DNA from: Cohnella cholangitidis
GTDB lineage: Bacteria > Bacillota > Bacilli > Paenibacillales > Paenibacillaceae
Length of the DNA: 64,000 bases
Direction: 5' to 3'
NCBI RefSeq assembly: GCF_014107495.1
Contig: NZ_CP041969.1
Location: 4,141,501-4,205,500 of the forward strand
This document shows positions 16,391 through 24,632 of this stretch, piece by piece (position 1 is the first letter of the stretch; each line of letters begins with the position of its first letter). A model generated the notes under the pieces. The model was not told the DNA's origin. It searched no databases and worked only from the letters and a program-made list of their open reading frames with translations. Position numbers and translations under genes: made by a program.

Positions 16391-17113
16391 ATGGGCAAAT
16401 CCTTCATTTGGTTCGATCTAGGCTACACGCTGGTCTATAAACCGCGAGAGCGAATCTATCGCGCTTTCCTGCTCGAACACGGCATTCATAGGACGATCGA
16501 GGAAATCGAGTTGGCTTATCATGTAGTCGACAAACACTTCATGCGGTACTATCCAGGCGTGCTCGGACGCGAACAAGAAAGGTTTTTCCCGTGGTACTTA
16601 GGTTTGTTGAATTACGAGTTGAAAGTCGATTTTAAGCTGCACGAGCAATATGCGAGGTTGGAAGAGCTGGAGCGGCTCCAAGGCTATAGGTGGGAGTTGT
16701 ATCCGTTCGTTATCGAAACGCTGGAACGCTTGAAACGAAACGGGATCGGACTCGGCTTGATCAGTAACTGGGACGGCGGCGCCAGGGACTTGCTTGACCG
16801 TTGCGGGTTGACGCGGCTGCTGGACGCGATCGTGATCTCGTCGGAGGTCGGCTTCGAGAAGCCTTCGCAGGAAATATTCCGGCATGCTTGCTTGATCGCG
16901 GGCGTGACGCCGGACAAAGGCTTGTACGTTGGCGATAACTATTACGACGACGTGGTCGGCAGCAGGGCGATCGGGCTGGACTCGGTTCTGATCAACCGGC
17001 TGGGCTACAGAGGAATCGAAGAAATCGAGTTTTCACCAATCTTGGCATCTATCGCATCGTTGCCGGATTGGCTTAATCATACGGTGGGGGCGGGAACATG
17101 GGAATTCGACTGA
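16391..17113 (+). CDS. HAD superfamily hydrolase-like protein
   Basis: A 240-residue HAD-fold protein with a helical cap. Motif I is FDLGYTLV with the nucleophile Asp9, but the residue two positions on, normally the acid/base Asp, is Gly11. Motif II is SNWDGG, motif III is the Lys in GFEKPSQEIF and motif IV is VGDNYYDDVVGS. The missing second Asp makes ordinary phosphatase activity uncertain. It starts 6 bp after the SDR stop and its last 16 bp overlap the LLM gene, so it is co-translated. Confidence 0.82.
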   Translation: MGKSFIWFDLGYTLVYKPRERIYRAFLLEHGIHRTIEEIELAYHVVDKHFMRYYPGVLGREQERFFPWYLGLLNYELKVDFKLHEQYARLEELERLQGYRWELYPFVIETLERLKRNGIGLGLISNWDGGARDLLDRCGLTRLLDAIVISSEVGFEKPSQEIFRHACLIAGVTPDKGLYVGDNYYDDVVGSRAIGLDSVLINRLGYRGIEEIEFSPILASIASLPDWLNHTVGAGTWEFD

Positions 17114-18129
17114 GCATACTGGATCAAACGTTGATCCACAAGGACGAGAGTCCGACGGAAGCATTCCGGCATACGATCGAGCTGGCGCAAAAGGCGGAGC
17201 AATGGGGCTATCACCGATTCTGGGTGTCGGAGCACCACGATTCCGATCTCGTCGCGGGATCGTCGCCGGAGGTGCTGATCTCGCATCTGCTGGCCAAGAC
17301 GGAGCGGATTCGGGTAGGATCGGGCGGGGTCATGCTGCAGCATTACAGTCCCTATAAAGTAGCCGAAAACTTTAACGTACTGGCATCGCTTAGCCCCTCC
17401 CGGGTCGACCTGGGCATCGGCCGCGCTCCCGGAGGGCTGCCGCATTCCATTAAGGCGCTGCAAGCGGGTAAAACCGATACGGCGACGTTGCCGGAGAAAA
17501 TCGCGGAGCTTATCCATTATACGCGCAAGCCCTTAGGTCCCGATCATGCATTGGCCGGGTTAAAGGCAAGCCCGATTCCGGCTATTCCGGCTGACATCTA
17601 TATGCTCGGAGCAAGCCGATCCAGTGCCGAGACCGCCGGGGAGTTAGGGCTGCCGTACGTATTCGCCCAATTCATCAATAACGACGAGGCGGAGGCGGCT
17701 CAAGCTTTCGAAGCGTATCGCGGCGGTTTCAAGCCCGTTGACGGCAGTCGGCCCGAAGCGATACTGGGAGTGCCCGTCATTGTGGCCGATACGAGCGAAG
17801 AGGCGAAACGTATCGCGGATGATTACCGGATCGTGAGAATCCATCTGAAGAGCGGCAGGACGATTACGGTCGGCAGCGTGGAGCATGCCGAGGAATACGG
17901 CAGGCAAGCGGAGGAGGAATTCGCGATCGAGGATCGGCTGGCGTACGTCATTCACGGCTCCAAGTCCGAGGTGCGAACGCAACTGCTTGAAGCGCAACGG
18001 AAGTACGGCGTGGAGGAATTTATCATTATCTCGACGATTCGCAACGCCGCTCAGAGGCTGCGTTCTTACGAATTGTTATTCGAGGCTTTCTCCGAAGTGG
18101 CGACTCCATTGGAAGCTCCTCGGGCATAA
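17098..18129 (+). CDS. LLM-class flavin-dependent oxidoreductase (MsnO8-like)
   Basis: A 343-residue luciferase-like TIM-barrel monooxygenase. SILDQTLIHKDESPTEAFR, FWVSEHHD, VGSGGVMLQHYSPYKVAE and DLGIGRAPGG fit the single-component bacterial-luciferase-like group. It probably uses reduced FMN to oxidise a small organic, perhaps organosulfur, substrate. The start lies within the HAD gene (16-bp overlap). It is the last gene of the run from 15035 and converges on the SMR gene with 5 bp between stops. Confidence 0.87.
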   Translation: MGIRLSILDQTLIHKDESPTEAFRHTIELAQKAEQWGYHRFWVSEHHDSDLVAGSSPEVLISHLLAKTERIRVGSGGVMLQHYSPYKVAENFNVLASLSPSRVDLGIGRAPGGLPHSIKALQAGKTDTATLPEKIAELIHYTRKPLGPDHALAGLKASPIPAIPADIYMLGASRSSAETAGELGLPYVFAQFINNDEAEAAQAFEAYRGGFKPVDGSRPEAILGVPVIVADTSEEAKRIADDYRIVRIHLKSGRTITVGSVEHAEEYGRQAEEEFAIEDRLAYVIHGSKSEVRTQLLEAQRKYGVEEFIIISTIRNAAQRLRSYELLFEAFSEVATPLEAPRA

Positions 18130-18134
18130 CTCCG

Positions 18135-18464
18135 TTAATGCGCCGCGGCGCCCTTGAGGTTAAGGACGACGACTCCGGCGATAATCAGCACGATCCCAAC
18201 GGCAGTCGTCAGACTGGCCGTTTCTTTCCATACGACGATTCCGATGACGGCAGTCAACGCCGTTCCTACCCCGGACCATATCGCATAAGCCACGCCGAGC
18301 GGGATTTGCTGAAGGCTCAGCGACAAGGAATAGAATGCCAGCGCGAAGCAAGCTATCGTACCGATGCTAGGGTACAGCTTCGTAAAGCCCGCGGAAGCTT
18401 TAAGCAAGGATGTGCCGAATATTTCGCTCACGATAGCGACCGCCAAGAACAAATAAGCCTTCAT
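18135..18464 (-). CDS. Small multidrug resistance (SMR) efflux protein
   Basis: A 109-residue protein with four membrane helices. The proton/substrate-coupling Glu14 is in VSEIFGTSLLK, and the family motif AYAIWSGVG is present in the third helix region, matching EmrE/QacC-like exporters of cationic compounds. TAAGGAGG lies inside the end of the upstream regulator gene, whose stop overlaps this start as ATGA. Gene content (DUF5360 protein, TetR, SMR) matches B. subtilis yvaD, yvaF and yvaE, though the order of the last two may differ. Confidence 0.9.
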   Translation of the reverse strand: MKAYLFLAVAIVSEIFGTSLLKASAGFTKLYPSIGTIACFALAFYSLSLSLQQIPLGVAYAIWSGVGTALTAVIGIVVWKETASLTTAVGIVLIIAGVVVLNLKGAAAH

Positions 18465-19036
18465 GGGTGAACCTCCTTAGATGTCGTCGGTGCTAAGATG
18501 CCCCGAAGCAATAAATCGACCACTCGCGCGAGCGCTTCTTCCAGAGAAAGCATTCGGGCCTCTGCCGCGCCGCGATCCATCAATTGGTAAACCGCTCCTA
18601 CGTACACGCGGATAAAGGTTTCGATATCGAAGGCGCGCAAATCCCCGTTGTCCATGCCGGCTTGCAGCATCAGTCGAATGTTATCCCAGCCTTCGTTCAA
18701 GTAGTCGTCCATGACGGCCCACTGCTCGGGATAGGTATTCTGCAGCTCCTTCAATACGCGAACGTCGCTGAAGGCGAAGCCTTGCGGAACGATAACCAAT
18801 GCGTCATAGAGCTTTTCCGTTAGGGGGAGCTCTGCGGTCATCAACAGCCGTTCGCGTTCTTTCATTTGAGATACCGCTTGTTCGACGATGCAAGCGACGA
18901 TCAGCTCTTTCGAGGCGAAGTGTTGATACAACGTTTTCGTACTGATCCCCAGTCGATTCGCCAAGTCCCGGATGGAAAATTTCAATCCTCTTTGCGCGAT
19001 TTCCTTCGTTGCCGCTTGAACGATTCTGTTCTTCAT
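18461..19036 (-). CDS. TetR/AcrR family repressor of the SMR operon
   Basis: A ~191-residue regulator. The N-terminal helix-turn-helix is in FSIRDLANRLGISTKTLYQHFASKELI (about residues 20-45), and a variable ligand-binding helical domain follows. ATG 19036 is preceded by GGGAGG with a 5-bp gap; the longer reading to 19129 is unsupported. It overlaps its neighbours on both sides as ATGA, so all three genes are one coupled operon. The large palindrome at the operon promoter (19466-19504) is the obvious candidate operator, which makes it autoregulatory. Confidence 0.9.
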   Translation of the reverse strand: MKNRIVQAATKEIAQRGLKFSIRDLANRLGISTKTLYQHFASKELIVACIVEQAVSQMKERERLLMTAELPLTEKLYDALVIVPQGFAFSDVRVLKELQNTYPEQWAVMDDYLNEGWDNIRLMLQAGMDNGDLRAFDIETFIRVYVGAVYQLMDRGAAEARMLSLEEALARVVDLLLRGILAPTTSKEVHP

Positions 19037-19443
19037 GCCGGCCTCCCGATCGAAGCGTATTGCCGTTTTGCTAGCGCGGGCAGGAAGAATAGCGGGTAGA
19101 TCAGCAAGTATAGGTTCGGAATCCACCATGTCGGATCGAAATCTAATCTAATGCCCCAGAAGGCGATAGCCTGAAGCCCGGAACAAAACGTTAAGCTAAG
19201 AGATAAGATGCATAGCGGCAGCCATGCGGGATGTTGGCGTTTGTGCAAGATGAGGCTCGCCGCGCCCGTCGCGGAGATGAACAAATCCAAAGGGACAAAA
19301 GATAAGTTCCAAGCGACGAGTAATTCGTTGGCGTAATCTTGGTACAAATATTCCTTAGGGATCAGTCCGAGCCATGTAATCGACCAATAGAGGACAAAGC
19401 CGATATCCGTTACCCACATCAACGTTTTCAAAGTTTTGTTCAT
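19033..19443 (-). CDS. DUF5360/YvaD-like membrane protein
   Basis: A ~136-residue protein with four predicted membrane helices (MWVTDIGFVLYWSITWLGLI, FVPLDLFISATGAASLIL, WLPLCILSLSLTFCSGLQAI, IPNLYLLIYPLFFLPAL). It resembles the YvaD/DUF5360 family of unknown function. ATG 19443 is used; a GTG at 19455 is equally possible because neither has a clear ribosome site. It is first in the operon and overlaps the TetR gene as ATGA. Confidence 0.75.
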   Translation of the reverse strand: MNKTLKTLMWVTDIGFVLYWSITWLGLIPKEYLYQDYANELLVAWNLSFVPLDLFISATGAASLILHKRQHPAWLPLCILSLSLTFCSGLQAIAFWGIRLDFDPTWWIPNLYLLIYPLFFLPALAKRQYASIGRPA

Positions 19444-19465
19444 CGGAGCACCCACAATCGAAGAA

Positions 19466-19504
19466 TGGAAAACAAGTAAAACATTTTGTTTTACTTGTTT
19501 TCCA
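19466..19504. promoter_or_regulatory. Large perfect palindromic operator (TetR candidate)
   Basis: Two 18-bp arms, TGGAAAACAAGTAAAACA (19466-19483) and its exact complement (19487-19504), flank a 3-bp TTT. It lies just downstream of the -10 of the operon promoter, where a repressor would block initiation. Confidence 0.8.
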
Positions 19505-19508
19505 TATT

Positions 19509-19537
19509 ATCTTATTAAAATAGGGATTTACTGTCAA
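19509..19537 (-). promoter_or_regulatory. Promoter of the DUF5360/TetR/SMR operon
   Basis: Minus-strand TTGACA (19532-19537), a 17-bp spacer and TAAGAT (19509-19514). Confidence 0.7.
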
Positions 19538-19558
19538 ACGTTTTTGGGCATAACTCGT

Positions 19559-20077
19559 TTACTTACCTTGGGAAGGTACGAATACCGAGAGATCCGATAC
19601 GACGATCGCTGCTACTTTATCCTGAATGATCGAGAGCTCCATCAGCTTCCGATTGTTCTTGTCCACATACCCGATTAGCGCAATGTCGCCTTGGTTTCTC
19701 TTGAAGAAATCTTTGCCGTACATCTCCGCGATACGTGCCTCGGCATCGCCGACTTGCACTTGCCGGGCGGTAGGAATGCCGGGCTTTACGATCATATAGC
19801 CCGCGACTTTGCCGTCGATCACGCTGTATTGATAATCTTCGTACTCCAGAATAACCGTGCTTTTATCGGGCTCCATCCGCATTTTCGGTTCCCCGCGTTG
19901 CTTCTTGAGCTCCTCCTCCGAACCCCCCAACGAAGCGATTCCGCCCTGCTCCGCCGTCAAGTCGGTGCTGTTCACTTGATCGATATAATCAAGCGGGGAA
20001 GAATCCGCATTCGTCGAATTCGCGGAACAAGAAACGAGCAGCCAAGCCATAGCTAACAAAATCAAAACTTTTTTCAT
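19559..20077 (-). CDS. Lipoprotein, unknown function
   Basis: A 172-residue lipoprotein: signal peptide MKKVLILLAMAWLLVSC with the lipobox Cys at 17, a Ser/Asn linker, then a compact domain (EELKKQRGEPKMRMEPD, YSVIDGKVAGYMIVKPG, VGDAEARIAEMYG). The pattern of a GxP-type stability motif followed by beta strands recalls small outer-surface SmpA/YjgB-like lipoproteins, but the family is not certain. ATG 20077 follows AGGGGGA; the reading to 20101 is unsupported. It is monocistronic. Confidence 0.7.
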   Translation of the reverse strand: MKKVLILLAMAWLLVSCSANSTNADSSPLDYIDQVNSTDLTAEQGGIASLGGSEEELKKQRGEPKMRMEPDKSTVILEYEDYQYSVIDGKVAGYMIVKPGIPTARQVQVGDAEARIAEMYGKDFFKRNQGDIALIGYVDKNNRKLMELSIIQDKVAAIVVSDLSVFVPSQGK

Positions 20078-20179
20078 AGGAAAGTCCCCCTCTGATCCCA
20101 TTCATAGGTTATGCCCTATATTGGTCAGAGGAGGGGAAAAGGTTCGGTTCGGGAGGATATTTCGTTCTCTTGCTATTCC

Positions 20180-21523
20180 TTATTTCGTTTCGTACGCTCT
20201 AGCGAATCGATTGGAAGGCACGGGCAGTCCGATATTTTCTCGTAAGGTGTTTCCTTCGTACTCGGTACGAAACAGCCCTCTCTCCTGAAGAAGCGGGACA
20301 ACCCCGTTGACGAAATCCTCCAATCCGTCCGGCAAGATCGGGGACATGAGCATGAAGCCGTCCGCGGCTCTCTCGTTGAACCAGAGCTCCAGCGTATCCG
20401 CGATCTTCTCCGGCGTGCCGACCAGATGATCGCCGCTGAACGAACCCGTCAGCAAGGAATACACTTCCCGCAACTTCGGATTTTCCCGGGCGATGACGGG
20501 CTGGTGCTTCTTGTAGTCCGATTTCGTCTCTTCCAGACGATCCAGTCCTACGTCCTTCGATCTTGAATCCAAGGTGAAGCCGGTGAAATCGACCCCCTTG
20601 AAGTAATCGGACAAGAAGCCGATGCCGGTCTCTTCCGTGATGAGAGATTCGAGCTGCTTCAGCTTCGCTTGCGCTTCCTCCTCCGTACGTCCGATAATCG
20701 GGGAAATTCCTTGGAGAATGTAAACTTCATCGGGATTACGGCCTACCGACGCGACCTTGCTTTTATAGGTGCGATAGAACTCCTGCGCGTCTTCGAGGTT
20801 GTACTTGATGGAGAAAATAACCTCTCCGACCTTGGCGGAGAAGTTTTGGCCGGATTCCGACGTGCCGGCTTGCACGAGCACGGGGTGTCCTTGCGGCGAA
20901 CGTCCGATATTCAGAGGGCCTTCAACGGAGAAAAACCGGCCTTGGTGGCTTAATCTGTGCAGCTTGGTCCGATCGAAGAACTCCCCGCTGTTTTTGTTTT
21001 GAACGAAAGCATCATCCTCCCAAGAGTCCCATAACCCCCTGACGACGTCGAGAAATTCCTCCGCGCGCTCGTACCGGAAGCCGTGGTCGAGGTGCTCCTC
21101 CGCGTTGAAGTTACGGGCGGTATTGCCGGACAAATCTCTCGTCGTCACGATGTTCCATCCGACTCTCCCTTTACTGATATGATCGGCTGACATGAATAAC
21201 CGTGCCAGATTAAACGGTTCGATATACGAGGTAGAGGCGGTAGCGACCAAGCCGATCTTGGAGGAGGCTCCGGCCAACGCCGAGATGAGGGTAATCGGCT
21301 CGAAGCGGTTGAGAATGTTCGGATGGGATTGCTCGTTGATGGCCAGGCTGTCCGCCAGAAAGGCGATATCGAACTTGCCCCGCTCGGCGGTTTGAACCAG
21401 TTTCTTGTAAAAGTCGATGTCGTGGCTGGCGTGAGACTGCGCTTGCGGAAGCCGCCAGGAAGCCACGTGCATCCCCGTTCCTACCAAATAGGCGGAAAGT
21501 TTGATTTGCCGATGGTGAGTCAT
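20180..21523 (-). CDS. NtaA/DmoA-family FMN-dependent monooxygenase
   Basis: A 447-residue two-component flavin monooxygenase of the NtaA/SnaA/DszA/DmoA luciferase-like family. LSAYLVGTGMHVASWRLPQAQ near the N-terminus, KFDIAFLADSLAI, VGWNIVTTRDLSGNTARNFN and GHPVLVQAGTSESGQNFSA are typical. Known members cleave chelators, dibenzothiophene sulfones or dimethyl sulfide using FMNH2 from a partner reductase. No reductase adjoins it. GGAGG lies before ATG. It fits the organosulfur theme of the 9-18 kb island but is a separate transcription unit. Confidence 0.9.
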   Translation of the reverse strand: MTHHRQIKLSAYLVGTGMHVASWRLPQAQSHASHDIDFYKKLVQTAERGKFDIAFLADSLAINEQSHPNILNRFEPITLISALAGASSKIGLVATASTSYIEPFNLARLFMSADHISKGRVGWNIVTTRDLSGNTARNFNAEEHLDHGFRYERAEEFLDVVRGLWDSWEDDAFVQNKNSGEFFDRTKLHRLSHQGRFFSVEGPLNIGRSPQGHPVLVQAGTSESGQNFSAKVGEVIFSIKYNLEDAQEFYRTYKSKVASVGRNPDEVYILQGISPIIGRTEEEAQAKLKQLESLITEETGIGFLSDYFKGVDFTGFTLDSRSKDVGLDRLEETKSDYKKHQPVIARENPKLREVYSLLTGSFSGDHLVGTPEKIADTLELWFNERAADGFMLMSPILPDGLEDFVNGVVPLLQERGLFRTEYEGNTLRENIGLPVPSNRFARAYETK

Positions 21524-21649
21524 TCCGAAACCTCCATTTTAATTCATAGTATTTAAATAAGAATAGTGTGGTTAAAATGTAACATTTGTGGAAATAGAGG
21601 TCAATACGGATTTCGTCGCGTGCAATCGGCGCTACGGCACGAATACCGC

Positions 21650-21695
21650 TTGACGCGTTCGGGTGTCCGTGACATAATGTACACGCGTACATTAT
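21650..21695 (+). promoter_or_regulatory. Promoter with overlapping LacI-type operator
   Basis: TTGACG (21650-21655), 17 bp and CATAAT (21673-21678). A perfect palindrome with arms ATAATGTAC (21674-21682) and GTACATTAT (21687-21695) around ACGC covers the -10 and the start point. It is the likely site of autorepression by the regulator encoded next. Confidence 0.75.
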
Positions 21696-21710
21696 TCGGA
21701 ATAGAGAAGG

Positions 21711-22745
21711 ATGAATAACCATTTGACGAACCGCAAGGAAGTGGCAAAGCTGGCCGGCGTATCCGAAGCGACCGTCTCCCGGGTACTCAACGGCATCGGC
21801 CCGATGAAGGAATCGACGCGGGAGCGGGTGTTGGAAGCGGCAAAGCAGCTCAACTATGAATTGAATGCCGTTGCCTCCAGCTTCGCGCGAGGGAGAAGCG
21901 GCAATCTGGGCGTCGTGCTTCCGTACGTGCCGAAAGTCCATTTGTTCTCCACGTATTATTTCTCCGAATTGCTGAGCGGAATCGGGGAAGCCGTTCGCGC
22001 TAAGGGCTACGGATTATTGCTGCTATTCCGGGATCCTACGGCTGTATATGACTATGCATCCTTGTACCGCACGCAACGGGTTGACGCTTGCCTTATTCTC
22101 GGGGCGAGCGCGATCGATACGGAGCTGGAAGGAATCAATAGATTGGCCGAAGAGCAATTGCCCTTCTGCGTGATGGACCAGAAGTTCGATAATCCGCTCG
22201 TGAGCATCGTCGCCGCCGATCATGAACAGGGAAGCTATGACGCCGTGAAGCATTTGCTCGGCAAAGGGTTGCGGAAGATCGGATTTCTGAACGGATCCCC
22301 GCAATATTCGAATAGCCGGGACCGAATGTCCGGCTACCGACGAGCTTTGCTGGAGGCGGGAATCCAACCGGACGAATCGATCATGTACGAAGGCAACTAT
22401 AGCCGGAAGAGCGGAATCCGTGCGGCGACGGAAGTCTATCGCGACTTGGGGAACATGGAGGCTATTTTCGTCAGCAATGACCGTATGGCCATCGGGCTTA
22501 TGCAAGGATTGCGGGAGCAAGGCTGCCGGTTGCCGGAGCAGCTGAAGGTCGTCGCGTACGACGACTCCGACGCGGCCAGCCTGACGGAACCGACCCTTAC
22601 GACGGTGAAAGTCCCGTTCTACGAGATGGGGCGCCTGGCCGCGGAGCGATTGCTGACCCGGCTGGCGGACAAGGATAATACGGAAACCATTATTAATGAG
22701 AAATTGAAGACCGAGCTTGTCATTAGAAAATCTAGCGGGAACTAA
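21711..22745 (+). CDS. LacI family transcriptional regulator
   Basis: A 344-residue repressor: N-terminal HTH and hinge (KEVAKLAGVSEATVSRVLNG, about residues 8-27) followed by a periplasmic-binding-protein-like effector domain. ATG 21711 touches the GAGAAGG site with no gap. TTG 21723 gives the usual LacI N-terminus MTNRKEVAKLAG with a 12-bp gap, so the true start may be 21723. It heads an operon with the ThuA-like and Gfo/Idh/MocA genes, and a palindrome lies in its own promoter. The inducer is probably a sugar. Confidence 0.92.
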   Translation: MNNHLTNRKEVAKLAGVSEATVSRVLNGIGPMKESTRERVLEAAKQLNYELNAVASSFARGRSGNLGVVLPYVPKVHLFSTYYFSELLSGIGEAVRAKGYGLLLLFRDPTAVYDYASLYRTQRVDACLILGASAIDTELEGINRLAEEQLPFCVMDQKFDNPLVSIVAADHEQGSYDAVKHLLGKGLRKIGFLNGSPQYSNSRDRMSGYRRALLEAGIQPDESIMYEGNYSRKSGIRAATEVYRDLGNMEAIFVSNDRMAIGLMQGLREQGCRLPEQLKVVAYDDSDAASLTEPTLTTVKVPFYEMGRLAAERLLTRLADKDNTETIINEKLKTELVIRKSSGN

Positions 22746-22767
22746 GCGGAATGGAGAGAAAGCGCGA

Positions 22768-23487
22768 ATGAAAAAGGCTCTTATCGTATGGGGAGGATGG
22801 GACGGCCATCAACCTAAGGAAGTAGCGGAAATCTTTCGCTCCCAGCTCGCGGAAGAAGGCTTCGAGGTCGAAGTGTCGGATACGTTGGAGGCTTTCTCCG
22901 ACGGCGAGAAGCTGAAGGGACTCGATCTGATCGTACCGGTGTGGACGATGGGACGCATCGAGCAGGCTTGGGTGAATAACGTCTCCGCGGCCGTGCAGAG
23001 CGGAGTCGGATTGGCGGGTTGCCACGGAGGAATGTGCGACGCGTTCCGGGAGAACACGGACTGGCAGTTCATGACCGGGGGACAGTGGATCGCGCACCCG
23101 GGCAACGACGGCACGGAGTACAAGGTCGAGATCAAGAGCGGCTCCAGCCCGCTGGTCGAAGGGATCGACGATTTTATCGTATCGACGGAGCAGTATTATT
23201 TGCACGTCGATCCGGCCAACGAAGTGCTGGCGACGACTCGTTTTCCGGTCGTGGCCGGACCGCATTCGCCGAACAAAGCGGTAGATATGCCGGTCGTCTG
23301 GACGAAACGCTGGGGGCACGGGCGCGTGTACTATAACTCGCTAGGGCATCAAGCGAACATTATGGAAATTCCGGTCGTGAAGGAGCTCATGAGGCGGGGA
23401 TTCAATTGGTGCGCGGAAGGCAAGGCGTTAGCGCCTTCCGAGCAGGTTGCTGGAGCATACACGGGCATGGCGGATAACCAACTTTAA
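22768..23487 (+). CDS. ThuA-like domain protein
   Basis: A 239-residue cytoplasmic protein of the ThuA family, shown by KALIVWGGWDGHQP near the N-terminus, GLAGCHGGMCDAFRE (~78-92), TGGQWIAHPG and the C-terminal WGHGRVYYNSLGHQANI. ATG 22768 is chosen because of GGAGAG upstream; reading back to 22717 would run into the regulator gene. It sits between the LacI regulator and the Gfo/Idh/MocA dehydrogenase in one operon, the same pairing as at 1-1246. Confidence 0.87.
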   Translation: MKKALIVWGGWDGHQPKEVAEIFRSQLAEEGFEVEVSDTLEAFSDGEKLKGLDLIVPVWTMGRIEQAWVNNVSAAVQSGVGLAGCHGGMCDAFRENTDWQFMTGGQWIAHPGNDGTEYKVEIKSGSSPLVEGIDDFIVSTEQYYLHVDPANEVLATTRFPVVAGPHSPNKAVDMPVVWTKRWGHGRVYYNSLGHQANIMEIPVVKELMRRGFNWCAEGKALAPSEQVAGAYTGMADNQL

Positions 23488-23508
23488 ATTCGGGAGACGA
23501 GAGACCTC

Positions 23509-24609
23509 ATGGACAAAATTAAAGTCGGCGTAATCGGGACGGGCAATATCAGCGGGATCTATTTTCAGAACGGCGGAAAGTTCGATTCGATGGAAGTGGT
23601 CGCTTGCGCGGATTTGGACGTGGAGCGGGCTAAGGCGAAAGGCGAAGAATACGGTATCCGGGGCTGTTCGGTTGAGGAGCTGCTCGCCGACCCCGAAATT
23701 CGGATGGTCATCAACCTGACAATTCCGTTAGCGCACGCTTCGGTGAGTTTGCAGGCGCTGGAAGCGGGCAAACACGTCTACGTGGAGAAGCCTCTGGCCG
23801 TTACCCGGGAAGAGGGCTTGCAAGTATTGGAGCTGGCTAAGCGGAAAGGGCTGCTCGTCGGAAGCGCGCCGGATACTTTCCTCGGGGGCGGGATTCAAAC
23901 GTCGATCAAGCTCGTGGAAGACGGTTGGATCGGCACTCCGATCGGCGCAACGGCCTTCATGGTGTGCGGAGGGCACGAAACCTGGCATCCGGCTCCGGAG
24001 TTCTACTACCACAAGGGCGGCGGTCCGATGTTCGATATGGGCCCTTATTATTTGACGGCGCTTGTCGCATTGCTTGGACCGATTGCCCGGGTTACGGGGT
24101 CTGCGCGCGTCACCTTTCCGGAACGGACGATTACGAGCCAGCCGAAGTTCGGGCAGAAGATTCAAGTGGAGACGCCTACCCACATTGCGGGGATCATGGA
24201 TTTCGCATCCGGTCCGATCGGCACGATATTGACCAGCTTCGACGTGAAAGGCAATTCGCAGTTGCCGCGGATTGAAGTCTACGGCAGCGAAGGAACGTTG
24301 ATCGTTCCCGATCCGAATACGTTCGGAGGTCCGATCGGCATCAGCAGGGCAGGTTCTAGGGAATGGTCCGATATTCCGCTCACTCATGGGAGAGCCGAGA
24401 ACGCGCGAGGCGTAGGCGCGGCCGATATGGCCAGAGCAATCCAGACGGGCCGTAAGCACCGCGCCAACGGGGAGATGGCCTATCATGTGCTTGAAGCGAT
24501 GCACGGATTCCATGACGCCTCGGAGCAAGGGAAGCATTACGTCATGAAGAGCACATGCGAGAAGCCGGCTCCGTTGCCGATGGGTTTGGCGGACTTTGAC
24601 TTGGATTGA
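23509..24609 (+). CDS. Gfo/Idh/MocA family NAD(P)-dependent dehydrogenase
   Basis: A 366-residue oxidoreductase with the dinucleotide motif VGVIGTGNISG (6-16) and the EKP motif at 93-95. The substrate domain includes the family segment GGGPMFDMGPYYLTALVALLG. GGAGACGAG precedes ATG. It is the last gene of the LacI-controlled operon, followed at once by a terminator. It probably oxidises a sugar derivative handled together with the ThuA-like protein. The substrate is unknown. Confidence 0.92.
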   Translation: MDKIKVGVIGTGNISGIYFQNGGKFDSMEVVACADLDVERAKAKGEEYGIRGCSVEELLADPEIRMVINLTIPLAHASVSLQALEAGKHVYVEKPLAVTREEGLQVLELAKRKGLLVGSAPDTFLGGGIQTSIKLVEDGWIGTPIGATAFMVCGGHETWHPAPEFYYHKGGGPMFDMGPYYLTALVALLGPIARVTGSARVTFPERTITSQPKFGQKIQVETPTHIAGIMDFASGPIGTILTSFDVKGNSQLPRIEVYGSEGTLIVPDPNTFGGPIGISRAGSREWSDIPLTHGRAENARGVGAADMARAIQTGRKHRANGEMAYHVLEAMHGFHDASEQGKHYVMKSTCEKPAPLPMGLADFDLD

Positions 24610-24632
24610 ATAAGTCGCGATCGTAATCGGGA

